A DNA stretch of 64,000 bases, from contig JAQFWX010000124.1 of assembly GCA_027605045.1 (NCBI GenBank), positions 37,575 through 101,574 of the forward strand. Reading direction: 5' to 3'. Numbering within the stretch: position 1 is the first letter of the stretch; each line of letters starts with the position of its first letter. The translations under genes and the position numbers were made by a program. The notes under the pieces are model-generated. The model was not told the origin of the DNA, searched no databases, and saw only the letters and a list, made by a program, of their open reading frames with translations. Below, piece by piece: positions 32,132 to 44,700 of the stretch. This stretch comes from Phallus indusiatus. Lineage: Eukaryota; Basidiomycota; Agaricomycetes; Phallales; Phallaceae.

Positions 32132-35099
32132 ATGTCCACAGGTGGCGTTGACCTCAGTGACCCAAGTGTATCGATAACTTGCAATGACATGCTCTCAGAC
32201 ATGCTTCGCTGGTGAATGCCTCTTCAATTGCCAAGGATCATTGTCCTCTCCTTCTCTGGGTTAGAATGCTGATCTTATGCCTTTCTTCTAATTTTTAGGG
32301 CATTATTGAGCTATACGAGTAAATTGAATCAATTGAGCGTATTTGCCTCAGGCAAAGGTGATGTAGACGAAATGAAGGAATACGTCAAGGCAGACGTTAT
32401 CTGCTATGGTGTCTTTTCGGAACCAAGTCGAGAGAAGAGACTTCGCCTTACCGTGACTTATATTCCCGACATTGTTGGCGGTGTTTGGCGAGGTAATACA
32501 ATTGTAATCCTTAGGCATACAACACATCTGTTTACATTCATTACTCTCCAGCTCGCGCCTTAGTACACGGCAAGGCAGTCGCGAGCAAGTTTGAGGTGAG
32601 TTCCTTCCCCGTCCGATCAGTCAACAATAAAAAACTCATTGTCTATCTCAAACTATCCATACTCACATGCCTGAAAATTAGAGTCAAAAGATGATCAGAG
32701 TGTCAGACCCAAATCATTTCACTGTTCAAAGATTCCGGAGCGGTTTGGAACTTCCACCACGTCTCACGGATTTTGTTCCGTCAGCCAATACACTCACTGT
32801 CGCTAATACCTTCTCGCCTCCACTCTCTCCCGTAAAAGCTCCACCTCCGAGAGGTGATTCCTTGAAACCCTGTCAAACCACCACTCCCCATATTACAGCA
32901 TCATCGGGAAAGGCTTACTCGCCACGTGATACCCACGCTCGAACACACGGTACCTCAAATTCAAAGCTCGACTCCGTTGAGCCAGCAGCCTGTTTACCAT
33001 CTCCTTCTGGTAAAGCCACTCCGGTCTCGCTGTTTTCCGTAGCAACAGGTACTGCCGCAGTTGAGAACTTCCGACTTCGAAGCGACTCTCCGGTCCCGTC
33101 TCCAGCTGTAAAATTAAGCAACAGATCTATAACACTTCCTTCTCCTCCAAGAGACAATGACGATGGCGACGATGATGGTGACACTGATGATGAAGGATCA
33201 GAGCATCCAGGTGCACCGTCTCTGCTCACACATTCATCTGAATCTTCTCGACATGTCTATGCAGCTCAGTCCCCACGACAGGAGTTCTATCCAGGTCCAT
33301 TTCAACCCTCGGATAGTTCGTCTGAAGAAGACGAATCGCCAGAGGATGCCCACTATGATAGTGAATTTCCGGACGATAATGATATAAGTGATATACCGGA
33401 CCCACATTCTATATCTAAACCTTCCCTCAGTATGGCCACCAAATCTTCACCAATCCCTCCACAATCATCTTGCCTTTCTTCTGATGTTTCTCGAAATAAG
33501 CCCTTACCTCCCGTCCGTATTTCCTCTATTGACCTACTAGGTGACCACAAGTTCATCTCTCACTCCGACTCTGTTGAAAAGTTATCTGCCGACTTACAAT
33601 CGGTAGATAAGACACCTACCTACGACACCTTTGGTACAACTACCGTCTCCTCTCTTCCATCACCGCCTTCTTCTCCAGACGATACGAAGCCTCCTCTCCC
33701 TATTGCGAATATTCTCACTTCCCGCTCGCTGCCTAAAATCTCTGTGCAAACTTCACCGCAGCCATATCAGCCTGAAGTGACGCGGTTACCGGCTTTACAA
33801 TCTCTCCGCGCAAAAACGCAAATGCCGCCTCAAAGCGTATCCTCAATTACGCGTCAAACCCCATCCAAGTCTCAATCTCAGGCTCAACCCCAACCTCAAC
33901 CCCAACCTCAACCTGAATCTCAGTCTCAACCTCAGTCTCAATCACAACCTCTATCCCAACCCCAACCTCAGTCTCAGTCTCAACCTCAATTCCAACCGCA
34001 GTCGCAGTCGCAGTTTCAATCTCAATCTCAATCTCAACCTCAATCTCAATCTCAACCTCAACCTCAACCTCAACCTCAACCTCAACCTCAACCTCAACCT
34101 CAACCTCAATCTCAACCTCAATCTCAACCTCAATCTCAGTCTCAATCCCAACCTCGGTCTGAACCCGAGCCCGGGCCTCAAACTGAGCCGCAAGAAACTC
34201 AGCATCAACCAGTCTCTCCGGCTCCCGCTCCGGTATCACTATCACTATCATTATCAAAGACTCCCGGATCTTCATCGCCTCTTCCTCTTTTTCAAACATT
34301 CCGAAGCAATCCCAGCGCCATGAGATATCTCAACCCTCACAGACGAGTTTCCACAGCCATAGATGAAGCTGAAGAAAAGAAGCTCATGTCGCTCGTCGAA
34401 GAAAGACAGCGGAGAACTATGGAGCGTGCGGAGCGGGAGAGAAGAGAAAGACGGGAACAAGAGGCGCGGGATCTGGAGTTTGCGCGGAGGCGGGAGCAGG
34501 TGAAGCTGAAGAGAATTCAGAAGGCAAAGATGGCGGAGATGACGAGGGAGGAGTTGAGGCAGAAGCAGGAGTATGAGGAGGCGATGAGGCGGGCTCAATT
34601 GGAGAAGCGTTATGAGGAACAGCAGACTAGGCGAACGAAGGTGCAGGAAAAGATTAAGAGTCTCGGAGGGATGTTGTTGTTAGCTGGGTTTGTTAGTGTT
34701 TTATCTGGGACGACGTGGAAGAGGCGGTATTATCAGTTGACTACTGAGGAGTGGAAGTTTTATAAAGATGATGAGGTACGTGTTGTTCTGAGGAATTTGT
34801 TGGATTCAAGATTTAAAAATCCTTGTTTTTTGGTAGGATATGAACGCCCCTTCAAGTATTCTTGATCTATCCGGTATAAAAGCCGTTCGGGAGTGGGATG
34901 AAGGTTATGAGGAGTTGGAGTTTATGCCAAACGGCTTTGCGGTTGAGTTAAAGGATGGGGCTCCTTGGCTATTCTTCGCGGAGTCAAAGGAAGAAAAGGT
35001 GAGTTTATGTTTTTGTATGAGGATTCCCTTCTTTGGAAGTGCTAATTATTGTTGTAGGAAACATTTCTTGGTTTGCTCAGTCACGCAGGAGATCAGTAA
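32132..35099 (+). CDS. ADF-H domain / PQ-SQ repeat / coiled coil / PH domain protein
   Basis: Exons 32132-32211, 32299-32492, 32552-32595, 32682-34775, 34837-34998 and 35058-35099 join in frame into 871 residues. Residues about 8-120 look like an actin-depolymerising-factor homology domain of the coactosin/Abp1 kind (LLSYTSKLNQLSVFASG, DVICYGVFSEPS, RARALVHGKAVASKFE). A long Ser/Pro-rich region follows, then about 100 residues of alternating PQ/SQ dipeptides (about 501-600). A strongly charged coiled coil comes next (about 666-766, EEKKLMSLVEERQRRTMERA). Last is a PH-type fold (TTWKRRYYQLTTEEWKFYKDD, ending FFAESKEEKETFLGLLSHAG). Inference: a cortical actin-membrane linker that binds F-actin at one end and phosphoinositides at the other. 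I know no standard name for this combination. Confidence 0.75.
33868..34160 (+). repeat. In-frame hexanucleotide minisatellite (PQ/SQ)
   Basis: About 300 bp of tandem 6-mers (caacct, caatct, cagtct) with little interruption, encoding alternating Pro-Gln and Ser-Gln. The repeat is a multiple of three, so gains and losses keep the frame. The minus strand of the same stretch is also open but encodes only Glu/Val/Ile alternation, an artefact of the repeat. Confidence 0.9.
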
Positions 35100-37420
35100 C
35101 GTTGAAAAAAAAAAACATCCAAGTATCTTGGGAACTGCGAAGTATATACCATTTTCAGTGACATTCAACATCTCGCTTTTCTGTTCCCCCCTTCTTTTCA
35201 CTGTTTCTCTATATCTTGTCGTGTGTGTAATGTACACCCATTGGCGTTCCTTTTGTTGTTGGACTCGGACATCTCTTTTCATAGTACTATAATGGCATCG
35301 CCCATATTAATATTATTATCCCATAATAGTCCTATTCGTCCTATTTATTTTACTGCGTCAGATTACGTTTCCTTTCTTTGTCAGCTGTATCTCGACCTGT
35401 CTCTTTTCTCTTTCTCTCCTTCTCTTGTCACACCCTATATTTTATCATCTTATTTCCGTACGACATAGGTGTACTAGATTCAGATTGACATATAGTGTAC
35501 ATACTGATGTATGTATGCGCTTAGATAGGATGGTTGTTTACCTAGCTTATTTTTATTTCCCCCGTAAGGCACCGAAGCCAGTACCAAAAAACAAGACCAG
35601 AGAACGAAGCAAAAAGGAGCGAAACGGAATAAAGATTCTGAAACCAAGTTATGAGGTGAGGTGAGGCATCATTGAAGTCTGGTAATAGGGATTCGATCAA
35701 GTTCAAGTCGCTGTTCAAAATTGAAGTTTTAGCAGATGGAGCTCAGTTGACCGATACTGAAAGCAATGGTAGATGCAATGAAGAGACATTTAAGATTCAA
35801 TACTACCCGACGTGTTTTGGTTTTTGATGAACTTTTTCGAACTTTGACGGCGTTGTCGTGTTGAATTCAAATCTTTCGACTCCCACTCCGATCGAGTCGC
35901 GGACAGTGCATATACATAGCAATTGAGATATATATTCATTACTAGACTATTACTTTCAAGGCAGCTTTTTCTTAAATTGTTGATACTAGTGACTGTAACT
36001 AGTTACTAGATTAATGCCTGGCTTAACTCCAGGTATGGTATAGTTCAGGCTTGATGACACCACAGTTTATACTGTATTTTATTCATGTTTTGTGTTGAAG
36101 GCTGATCAGTACTGCCGGTGAGTATTATCATTGATGATGACTCAATTCAGAACATTTTTAGAATATAAATCTGGCTACAGACCATAAATCAATACGTGTG
36201 GCGTGCTACATTGGTTGCAATTTAATTAAAGTCTAATGTTGTTATTGCCAAAGTTGCCATTGCTAGGGCGACCAGACAGGCCTGAGTAGCAAGTGATTTC
36301 AAGGGCAAAGTTCTTCGCCGTGCGGTGATTGATCTTGCTTCTCAGTTCTAAATTGTTTGATTTTGTGTCAATGCCAATGGTAAATACAACCTCGGTCGCG
36401 AGTGAGGATTGAGGACTGAGGTGAGATGAAGATGAAGATATAGACGGTCGTGTGTTAGGTATGATTCATGAATGATGTCGATGAATGATGATGGAATTCA
36501 CCGGCATCGCGACCGCCCGTTAGCCTCCCTTTCAACGAGCCTAAGGTCCAAACCCCCAAATTTAAAAAAATAACATCACGATCCTACCAATCTGGGTATT
36601 ATATTAACTTTTCATATGCAATTTGGCAAAATATGAGGTATCTTCATTAACCATAAAAACATCTTTGCTGAACTTTCCGGTCTATTAAATAGTATTTGTC
36701 GTATTTTTGAGAGAGTCCTTGTTTTCTTTGCCATACAAGTTGGTGCTGTTTTGTGGTAACTGAGACAGTTTTTTTTTCATGTGCCTACTTATGGTTGCAA
36801 ACCTGGTGACTTGGGTCAACACATAAAATCAAGTCAACTAACCCTTGACGTTGAACATTGTCGCCGGATTTTCTTCTTAACGAGACATACCGATGAAACC
36901 TTTCCAGGTGCTCGCGATACAGTGAAATTTTATTGGAGATGAGCATATTTTTATGGCATCTTCGAAGAAACGGCGTTCCCCGTGCAGAAGTTTAGAGCGG
37001 TATCGTATGCCTGCCAAATGGCCCCGGGGTGTCAGAATTTAGAAAACAAGAATCATGTACATTTGAAGATGCTCCCCAGCCCGCCGTGAGTTTGATACAA
37101 TGCCTCCGACTGCTGAACGGCAATTTTCCGACCAAGATTATAGCACTTCCTGTTTTGGGTGTGAATCTAAGGCTAGGATATGTCAGTCTGTCAGGTCCCC
37201 TCTAATATGCCAGACAGCGGCGCCGGGCTGTACACAGCTCTAATACATATACTACAAATACTAAGCAGTGTCCAAATATCTATCCCATAACTGGGATTCA
37301 GCCAGACTTTACTCCCTAATTTTCCCCCCTTTTTGTATTGACCAATGAGCGGCAGTATAGGACGTAATTTAGCCGTAGTGATTCGAGAAAAAATCCGAAA
37401 TTACAGTTGCCTACAGTCTG
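35100..37420. other. Intergenic, no gene seen
   Basis: A pyrimidine-rich 3' flank of the ADF-H/PH gene (to about 35470) is followed by about 2 kb of AT-rich sequence. Short frames occur but none has a motif, good splice context or coding-like composition. I see no RNA gene. Confidence 0.5.
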
Positions 37421-37431
37421 ATTGTTGAGTC

Positions 37432-38722
37432 TCAATTTCGCGTTGAACCGTCCTCATTTCCGCTAAAATCCCAGGCTGGGAATAAAAGAACGGAACAACC
37501 TGCACTTTCAAGAATAAAAGTTCCGACGGGTGAGTGGCAAATGAGCGCGTCATTCCTGCCATCTATTTCGACTGCCGCCATCTCCTTAAAGTTAAAGCCC
37601 TGTTTAAGATATCTCCTTGACATATAGGCAGGCGTCAGGTTTGAAGTTTATGCTGTCAGAATTGGGAGAATGGGCTGCATCGATATTGACAGGAGGTAAA
37701 ATGGAACAAAGAGGCTGAATTCAGAAATCAGTTGAATGGCGTCAATCTATTCACTTCGGGGATTGGTCCTAATATCACCGGAGGAAAATATGCATATCTT
37801 ATCAGGTTTCATTTTCCATTTTCGCTAAAAAATTCTCTCTCTTTCACTTTTTTAACATAAAGATGGAGAGTCCAATTTCCTTCAATGGAGATTTTTGGAC
37901 CAGCAATATAGTTTTTTGGCTTCTCATGCCATATTAGTTCAAGATATACAGTAATTTTTGGGCGGTACTTGATATGAGTGTCGAGGACCATGATTGCTTG
38001 ATCATAAACGTATCAAAAACACTTAACTAATCCACTGACGGCGCAGTAACTACGGCATATATGCAGTCAGACGATTTGCAAAGTCATGATTTTTCTACCT
38101 GCTTTTCAGTCCATTTCTGGATTTATTACCCTACTAATGAACAATGACTGCGATATCCTCAATAACAAACAGTGACAAAATGACCTGTGGCGCAATGAAA
38201 GGCCATCTTCCGCTCAAACAAAGGTGCTTCTATTCATCAAGAAGTCTGTATTCCCGCAGTAGCAGTATGACTATGCAGTGAACTTTCGGAACAAGTGCCA
38301 ATTCACGCAAGACAGGATAGGGCTTCGATTCTCAGGTATGATCAAACGTATAAAGATTGCCAAAAAAAACAACCAAAGATTTCCAACCATGATCATTGTG
38401 AGCGCCCCGCCTTCTAAGCTATTTGACTTGGCTCACAATAAAAAATAGGGGTCAGTGGTTTCCATATGCCATAGATTTGTTTGTTAAGGAATAGCGCTGC
38501 ATTCATGATGTACACTTCAACTCTATCGCCTGAATATTTTATCTCTATACAAAAAGACGAACCTTGATTAAGCTGACAGGCAATATAGATAACGAGTCCT
38601 ATTGAAACCCCTTTCACCCAAGTTGCGTTTTCGGAAAGTGGACGCAAGTCCATCAGAATGGTCCAGCTCAGGATCATACAGTTCCAGCTTGGTAACCGGT
38701 TAACTTCGATAACTGACTTCAA
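37432..38722 (-). CDS. Possible hypothetical gene (fragments)
   Basis: Three minus-strand open stretches (38722-38414, 37991-37809, 37623-37432) read more like protein than the opposite strand: SFCIEIKYSGDRVEVYIMNA, then YLELIWHEKPKNYIAGPK and ISIEGNWTLHLYVKK, then AAVEIDGRNDALICHSPVG. The middle one could splice at a GT after LHLYVKK. I could not build one phase-consistent model, and no family is recognised. It may be a decayed or lineage-specific gene. Confidence 0.2.
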
Positions 38723-41700
38723 TTTCCAATGTATGCTCGGCTCGATCTTCCGATACTTTAAAGTAGTAGCGTGCTAGTTGTATTATAAGTGCGTAACTAT
38801 ATCAAATAAATCATACGGTCCATTTCAACAACACTAAAAAGCGAGACCAATTTTTATATATTAGGTTAGAATCTGTTAGATGACGAGGGGCTCGGGGCTA
38901 GTATAGTTAGCAGGCGACAAGCGATATCGGCAGTTGCCGTGCGTATCATCATACCGACGGGCCCGAAAGGAAGGAGGGTCTTCAAACCACATGATTACCC
39001 GCTCTTTCATAATTTTAAAAATAAAACACGTGCTGTAGCCGAATGGCCTCAATTGAGACATCTATTCAGTTTGGTGTGATAGCATATGATGCGAGCAACT
39101 GAGGCTACAACTCAAGAACTCTAATTTCATTATGTAAATTAACCGCGTCCTTCTTTCAACATTGACTTCTGGAACTAGAACCATAGGACCACTCCCGTTC
39201 GCAAGCGGCGTAAAGAAGAGAAACCTTGGGTTTTCTCAGCACCCAAGCATCCAAGCTAGCAGCTGCGCACAAGAGAAAAATAGCCATACATATATTAAAA
39301 ACCAAGACCGTCCGAACTGGAACAAAGATCCAATCCCGGGCCCGTTCGGTGCTGTTTCGGCGATGCCGACAATCACGTACATGTATGTAAAGTAGGCACG
39401 TTTTTGTATTATATAGGCACCGATCATCAAATCATGTGTTATCTTATCCCTTCCTTCCACTCCAAGGGACACAAGTCCAATATGATCAAGAAATCCAAAA
39501 CCAAAATTAGAAATTGCAACGAGACGTCTTGTTTTCAGGGCCGGTTGTGTAAAAAAAGACACCTCGGATGGCAGCCAGAAAATTGCACAGGTACAGTAGA
39601 CAGATACAGTAGTAATTATGCGGTAACTGTATGATCGCCAACGATAACCGCTTTGTCAATACAAAGCAATCTTATATGTAGTGCCCGACTGTCAGAAAGA
39701 CGACACAAAAAAAATTGCTAACGCGTCGACAGCACATATTTATATTGTCGAGGTGATAAAGTTCATTAGGTACACATCCCAGGTCTGGCTTCCCGGCATA
39801 TAATCACAAGTAAATGCACATCATGCCAATTGCACGTACAGAGCAACGAATTGAACCTCGTGAGTTGATAATCCATTGGTCAGTTGAAATCCCCGTTCCG
39901 AAATTAAGATAACAACTGTTACTCGCAGCTTACAGGCTCTCCAATACGTGCGTATGTAAATTACATCAACACAAGCGTGTCATAATGCGTGCCTACTGTT
40001 GATTTATGAAACTATATACAGAAGACTTGCGGCACGACATACTGAATTCATTCTATTTCCGCTGCCCGCATTTCTAAAGACTATGTGTTGAGTCTCATTA
40101 TTATCATCCGGCGTAGTAGGGCATATCGAAGGGCCTCCCGAGGGAAAGCTTCCAGATAACTCCCAGGAAAATAAGGCAACGTGATAGTAATCATCCCCGT
40201 GTCAGCTCCTTGCAACACGTCCCTGCAACTGAATGATGTTGTAATGATCCACCACGAGCTTGACTCTGTTCTTTTCATTGTTCCGGAAAAGGGAAATTCA
40301 ATAGTCAAGGGTCGACAGAAAATGGAGCAAACATTGTTTCCTATCGTGGAAACGCAAAGACCGACAAAAGATAGCTGTTTTGAGACACAGCTCACTCAAA
40401 ATTTAAGGGAAAGTGGTCATTTGTCAATTCAAATGATAAGTGAGTGGTGCATGTCTCATTTTTCCTGAAGAATAAACTTTTTTCTTTTCTTCTTTTTCAC
40501 TTTTACTCACTCTCTCACTCCACTCTATAGAGGTATGAAAACGTGTACGAAGGGTTTCAAAGAAATAAAGTAAATCACGCAAGTGCGACGGGAGGGCATG
40601 CGCAATATAACGGCACGTGTAATAATAATGAATTCGAATAAAGAAGTGAGTAAATGAAAAACATGATCCATGATACAAGATTTAAACAAAAATGTGATAT
40701 TACGCTCAACTAGCGTTTTCTACCGTTGATTTTTTAATAAGATAAAGCAATAACAACTAATTACCATAGGGTAACAAAGTATTAGGACGTTATAAGGTAC
40801 GATATGAGAACAAGTATAGTACTGGTACGACGGCGACATAAATGTAGGTTGATATCGATATAGAACAAGAGGAAGAAACGAAAAGGAGAGAAAAGATAAA
40901 AGATGAGTGAGTAGGGTAACACAAAAACACAAAAATTTAAAAAAGAATAATCATATAGACAATGAATGAGTGAGAATGCGAGAAAAATAAACGAGATTAG
41001 ACCCAAAGATACATACAACGATACATACAAGCTTCTTGAAAAAGAAGAACCATTTTTTACACGAAAACACGAAAAAGAATATAAAAGGATTGAGATATTG
41101 AGAGGAGTCGATTATTAGGGCAAAAAAAATGAGTTTTGAATAATAATGAGAACAAGAATTGCGTGCGGATGCCAAATTGCGTGAAATAAGGTAGTAGAGA
41201 GAAAGAAGCGCATTCCGGGTCGATAGATAGCCAATATCGAATCAATAAAGTAGGCGGTGGTAGAGTGACTGATGACTCTGGAAAAATAAGAACCAAAGGG
41301 GACAAGAATTGTTGCATGATCCATCTTCAAGCTCCAAAACATGGCCAATTGGGAATTGGTCGGACGAAAGTCCGGTGGAAGGCATGAAGGATAAACAACA
41401 GGAGCGAGTGAATACTTAACCCTGCTCGAAGATAGGGTCATGTATGCTCGTGTGCATCCAGGGTGACAATTCCGCCGATATACAACAACGGAAGTTGAAT
41501 CTGGCCGATTCAACGGAACATCCGGGCGAGTGTGAATAGGGCGGGACAGCCGTCTGTGAAAAAAGAGGAACTTAGAAAAATGTTCGAAAAGGAGAAGAAT
41601 ATGAATAATTGAGCAATGTCAAAATAAAAGGTGGATGAGGCTTTTCCATTCATTATTCAATCCAAAGAGAGAGAATTAATACTGCAGAGGGAATATTTGA

Positions 41701-41729
41701 AAACTCACCGAAACGCATGCAAAAAAACT
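38723..41729. other. Gene-poor region and 3' flank of the GATA gene
   Basis: Overlapping frames on both strands at 40081-40468 (104 residues minus, 95 plus) cannot be told apart by composition, and neither has a known motif. A minus frame at 39562-39236 is hydrophobic but unsupported. From about 40450 to 41700 the plus strand is purine-rich, so the minus strand is pyrimidine-rich, as expected for transcribed but untranslated 3' sequence of the GATA gene. Confidence 0.4.
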
Positions 41730-44700
41730 TCAGACAACATCGTCTCCAAGCTCATCAGATTCTTCACCCTCGCCCTCCTCATCACTTCCACCTTCCCTCT
41801 CTTCATACTGCTCCAGCATAGTCTCGTCGACGTCTTCTCTAGCGAGAACAACCATCGATGAAGAAGAAAGATCACCAAAACTCGACTGATTGACCATTGT
41901 CGAAGCAGCTGCGGCGGAGGCAGCAGCAGCAGCAGCCGCCCCCGCCCCTGCCGTTGTTGTCGCCGTCGTCGAAGAACTCGAAACATGTCTACCGGATCCA
42001 CCTGCCCGAGCCGTTGACTGACCCCGTTTTTCTCGCCGCTTGGCAGCTGGTCCACTACCACCACCACTACGACGATAACGACGGGCGCCACTTCCACTGC
42101 CACCGCCGCCAACAGACTCGACTGCAACCGCCATAGAAGAGGAAGAAGCCTGAGAGGAACCTCCGTACTCGGTTTTGTAGTTGTCTGCACCTCCGCTGGC
42201 GCTAGTCGACGCAAATGCGGCTGCACCCTCCATTATCGTTCTTCCTGCAGCATCGCGACCCCGTTTTTTTATCTATAATTCATTTTGAAAGAGACAATGA
42301 TTTATTAAAATTGAAGAAATTATGTTATTAGTGAAATTCAGACTCACTAGTTTAGCATATACCAATCCACACGCATTGCACAAGGTTCGGGGACCTGTAC
42401 AAAAAAAGGAGAAAAAATCGAGTCAGCGGCATAGACCCAAAGAGTCCAAAAGTGTAATATCAAATTAAAATCAAATCAAATAATGAACACATCGTTAAGG
42501 ACTCGCGGAAGAGACAAACAGCGAGATATTCAAATACAAATATTTGACATCCCGGAAGCCAAGATAACGAAATTGTTGTTGAAAAAATTCGTAATGGAAA
42601 TAGCGGGAATAAAAATGAAACAAAGCGAATATGCATATACATACCTAAAGGACCTCTTCTCCATTCGGGAGTGGCAGTTGCACCGCAGCCCAAACACTTC
42701 TGAGGTTCTGGCGCAGCACCCGTACTCGACGATCCAGCCTCCGTTTTCTGTCAAAATCACAAAAAAAAAACAAAATAATAAGTTTTAAGTTCACACAAAA
42801 TTAACCGAGACGGCGACATGAAAAAAAAAGGGATCGCCATAAATAAATGAACGGAACGAACGAATGAATCAAAATGAATGTATGAATGAAGGCGAGCAAA
42901 AAGTAGCCGAGCTGAGCGAAACGCGCGACGCACATCGCATCAAATTAAGAAAGAGTGTGAAAAAGAAACGGAAACGAAGCTAAACGAAGCGAGGAAACGA
43001 GGGAATAAAGAAGAGAAAAATAACCGAACCGACCTGTCTCTTAGCCTTCGGCAAATCACTCTCGGTTTTAACCCCGGAGCCGGGTGAGAATGTTGTAGCC
43101 TGAGTCGCGGTTGTGCTACTACTACTGCTCGCGAACATTGACGTCGAAGAAGACGAGGGCTCTACTGCAGAAAAAAAAGGGAAATATACGAGTTAAAACA
43201 AACACGCATTTGGATAACTAATTAATAGTACCTTTCCGGGGGAGTCCTATATTCGCGGCTGGTATAAGAGACGAAGAAGGCGCGGACGTTAAACCTAATT
43301 TCTTCCGGTTACTTAAAAAATCAAAGAGAGGAAGAAAAAAAACATGAAACGGACCTATAGATGAAGATGAAGACGAAGGTTCACCACCACTATGACTCTG
43401 ACTATGCGAATGCGAAGAAAACGAATGTAACGCAGAAGAAAACGGTGGATAATTCGGAGTAGCCGATCCGCCATTATTACCATCATCGTCGTCGTCGTCA
43501 TCGTCCTGTTCTTGTGCGCCGCCCGTTTCCAACAATTCCCCCCCTCCACCACTTCCCTCCCCCTTTTCAAGAGAAGACACCAAAGCATCGGTCGTCGAGG
43601 GAATCAACTGTCTTCTACCTTCAATTGCCCATTCATATATTCGGTCTAGAAGATCGAATGATGAAATTCCCATTCCAATTCCAATTGGGAGGGAACGCGG
43701 GACGTCTGGGGACTGAGATTGAGGAGAATTTGTTTGTCCCGGCTGAGATTGTGCTTGTATGCCGGAAAGAGAGTGAGGGGTGGATGTAGTAGTTGCAATA
43801 TGGGGAGAGAAAGTCGATGTTGTAGTTGAACTTGATCCTTGCTGTTGCTGTGGTGTTGATGGTGCATTATCGATTATAGAACGATATGTTTGATATAACT
43901 AAAAAAACGCGTTTTTTTTAGAAAAAAATATAACAAGCACGGGGAAGCAAAGAAAATGTTTTATTTGCTAACATTGAAAATTCCATCAAATACATACCTT
44001 AATAAAATCCGATTTTTGAAAAGGTCTCGTATCGGGATCGATAACAATAGAAGAAGTACCTACAGCCGGAGTAGTAGTAGTACCAGCTCCAGCCGTAGCC
44101 GTGGTATTCGTAGTGGTAGCAGTAGTAGTAGAGATTATAGGAGAAGTACTAGTATCGGAAGATAATGAAGACGCGTAACCGTGGGTGCTCTGTGTATGCT
44201 GCGAATGCGAGTGTTGGTGTTGGTACTGGGGTTGTGGTTGTGGTTGTTGTTGCTGATAATGATGGTAATGATGCGGTTGAGGGTGGTGAGGTTGGTGATG
44301 GGGATGATAAGATTGTTGAGGCGTAAGAGGGTGAGACATCGAAGGTGACACAGCGGCAGAAGACGACGCGGATCCGACCCCCGACATGAAATCCTGATGT
44401 TGAAGGTGCCGGTGACATAACGGTGGTTGTGGTAACCGCCGTTCCAGTCCCCATCCCAGTTCCCGTCGTTGTGGTAGCGGGCGTCGCTGTGGCTGTGGCT
44501 GTGGCTGTGACCACGGTGGCGGGAGAAGGAAGAGACTCTTCTCGTTCTCGTTCTCGTTCTCGCGCCTTTCCCTTTCCAATGGAAACATTCCGAGGGGAAC
44601 TTTGCGCGAAAGAGTGTCGTGCGCGTCGTGCTTGAGAAGGGGGTTGATAATGCGGAGGCAGGTGATGCTGCGTTTGCTGGTGTTGAGCGTATCCGCCACT

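Noticed and set aside
33847..34299. Open frame of 150 codons on the minus strand with Glu-Val/Glu-Ile alternation
   Set aside because: It is the mirror of the PQ/SQ hexamer array; the plus-strand frame continues into coiled-coil and PH sequence, so the minus frame is an artefact.
43313..43353. 36-bp intron in exon 4 of the GATA gene
   Set aside because: It has GT and AG ends and is a multiple of three, but it is shorter than any other intron here and the sequence reads open through it.
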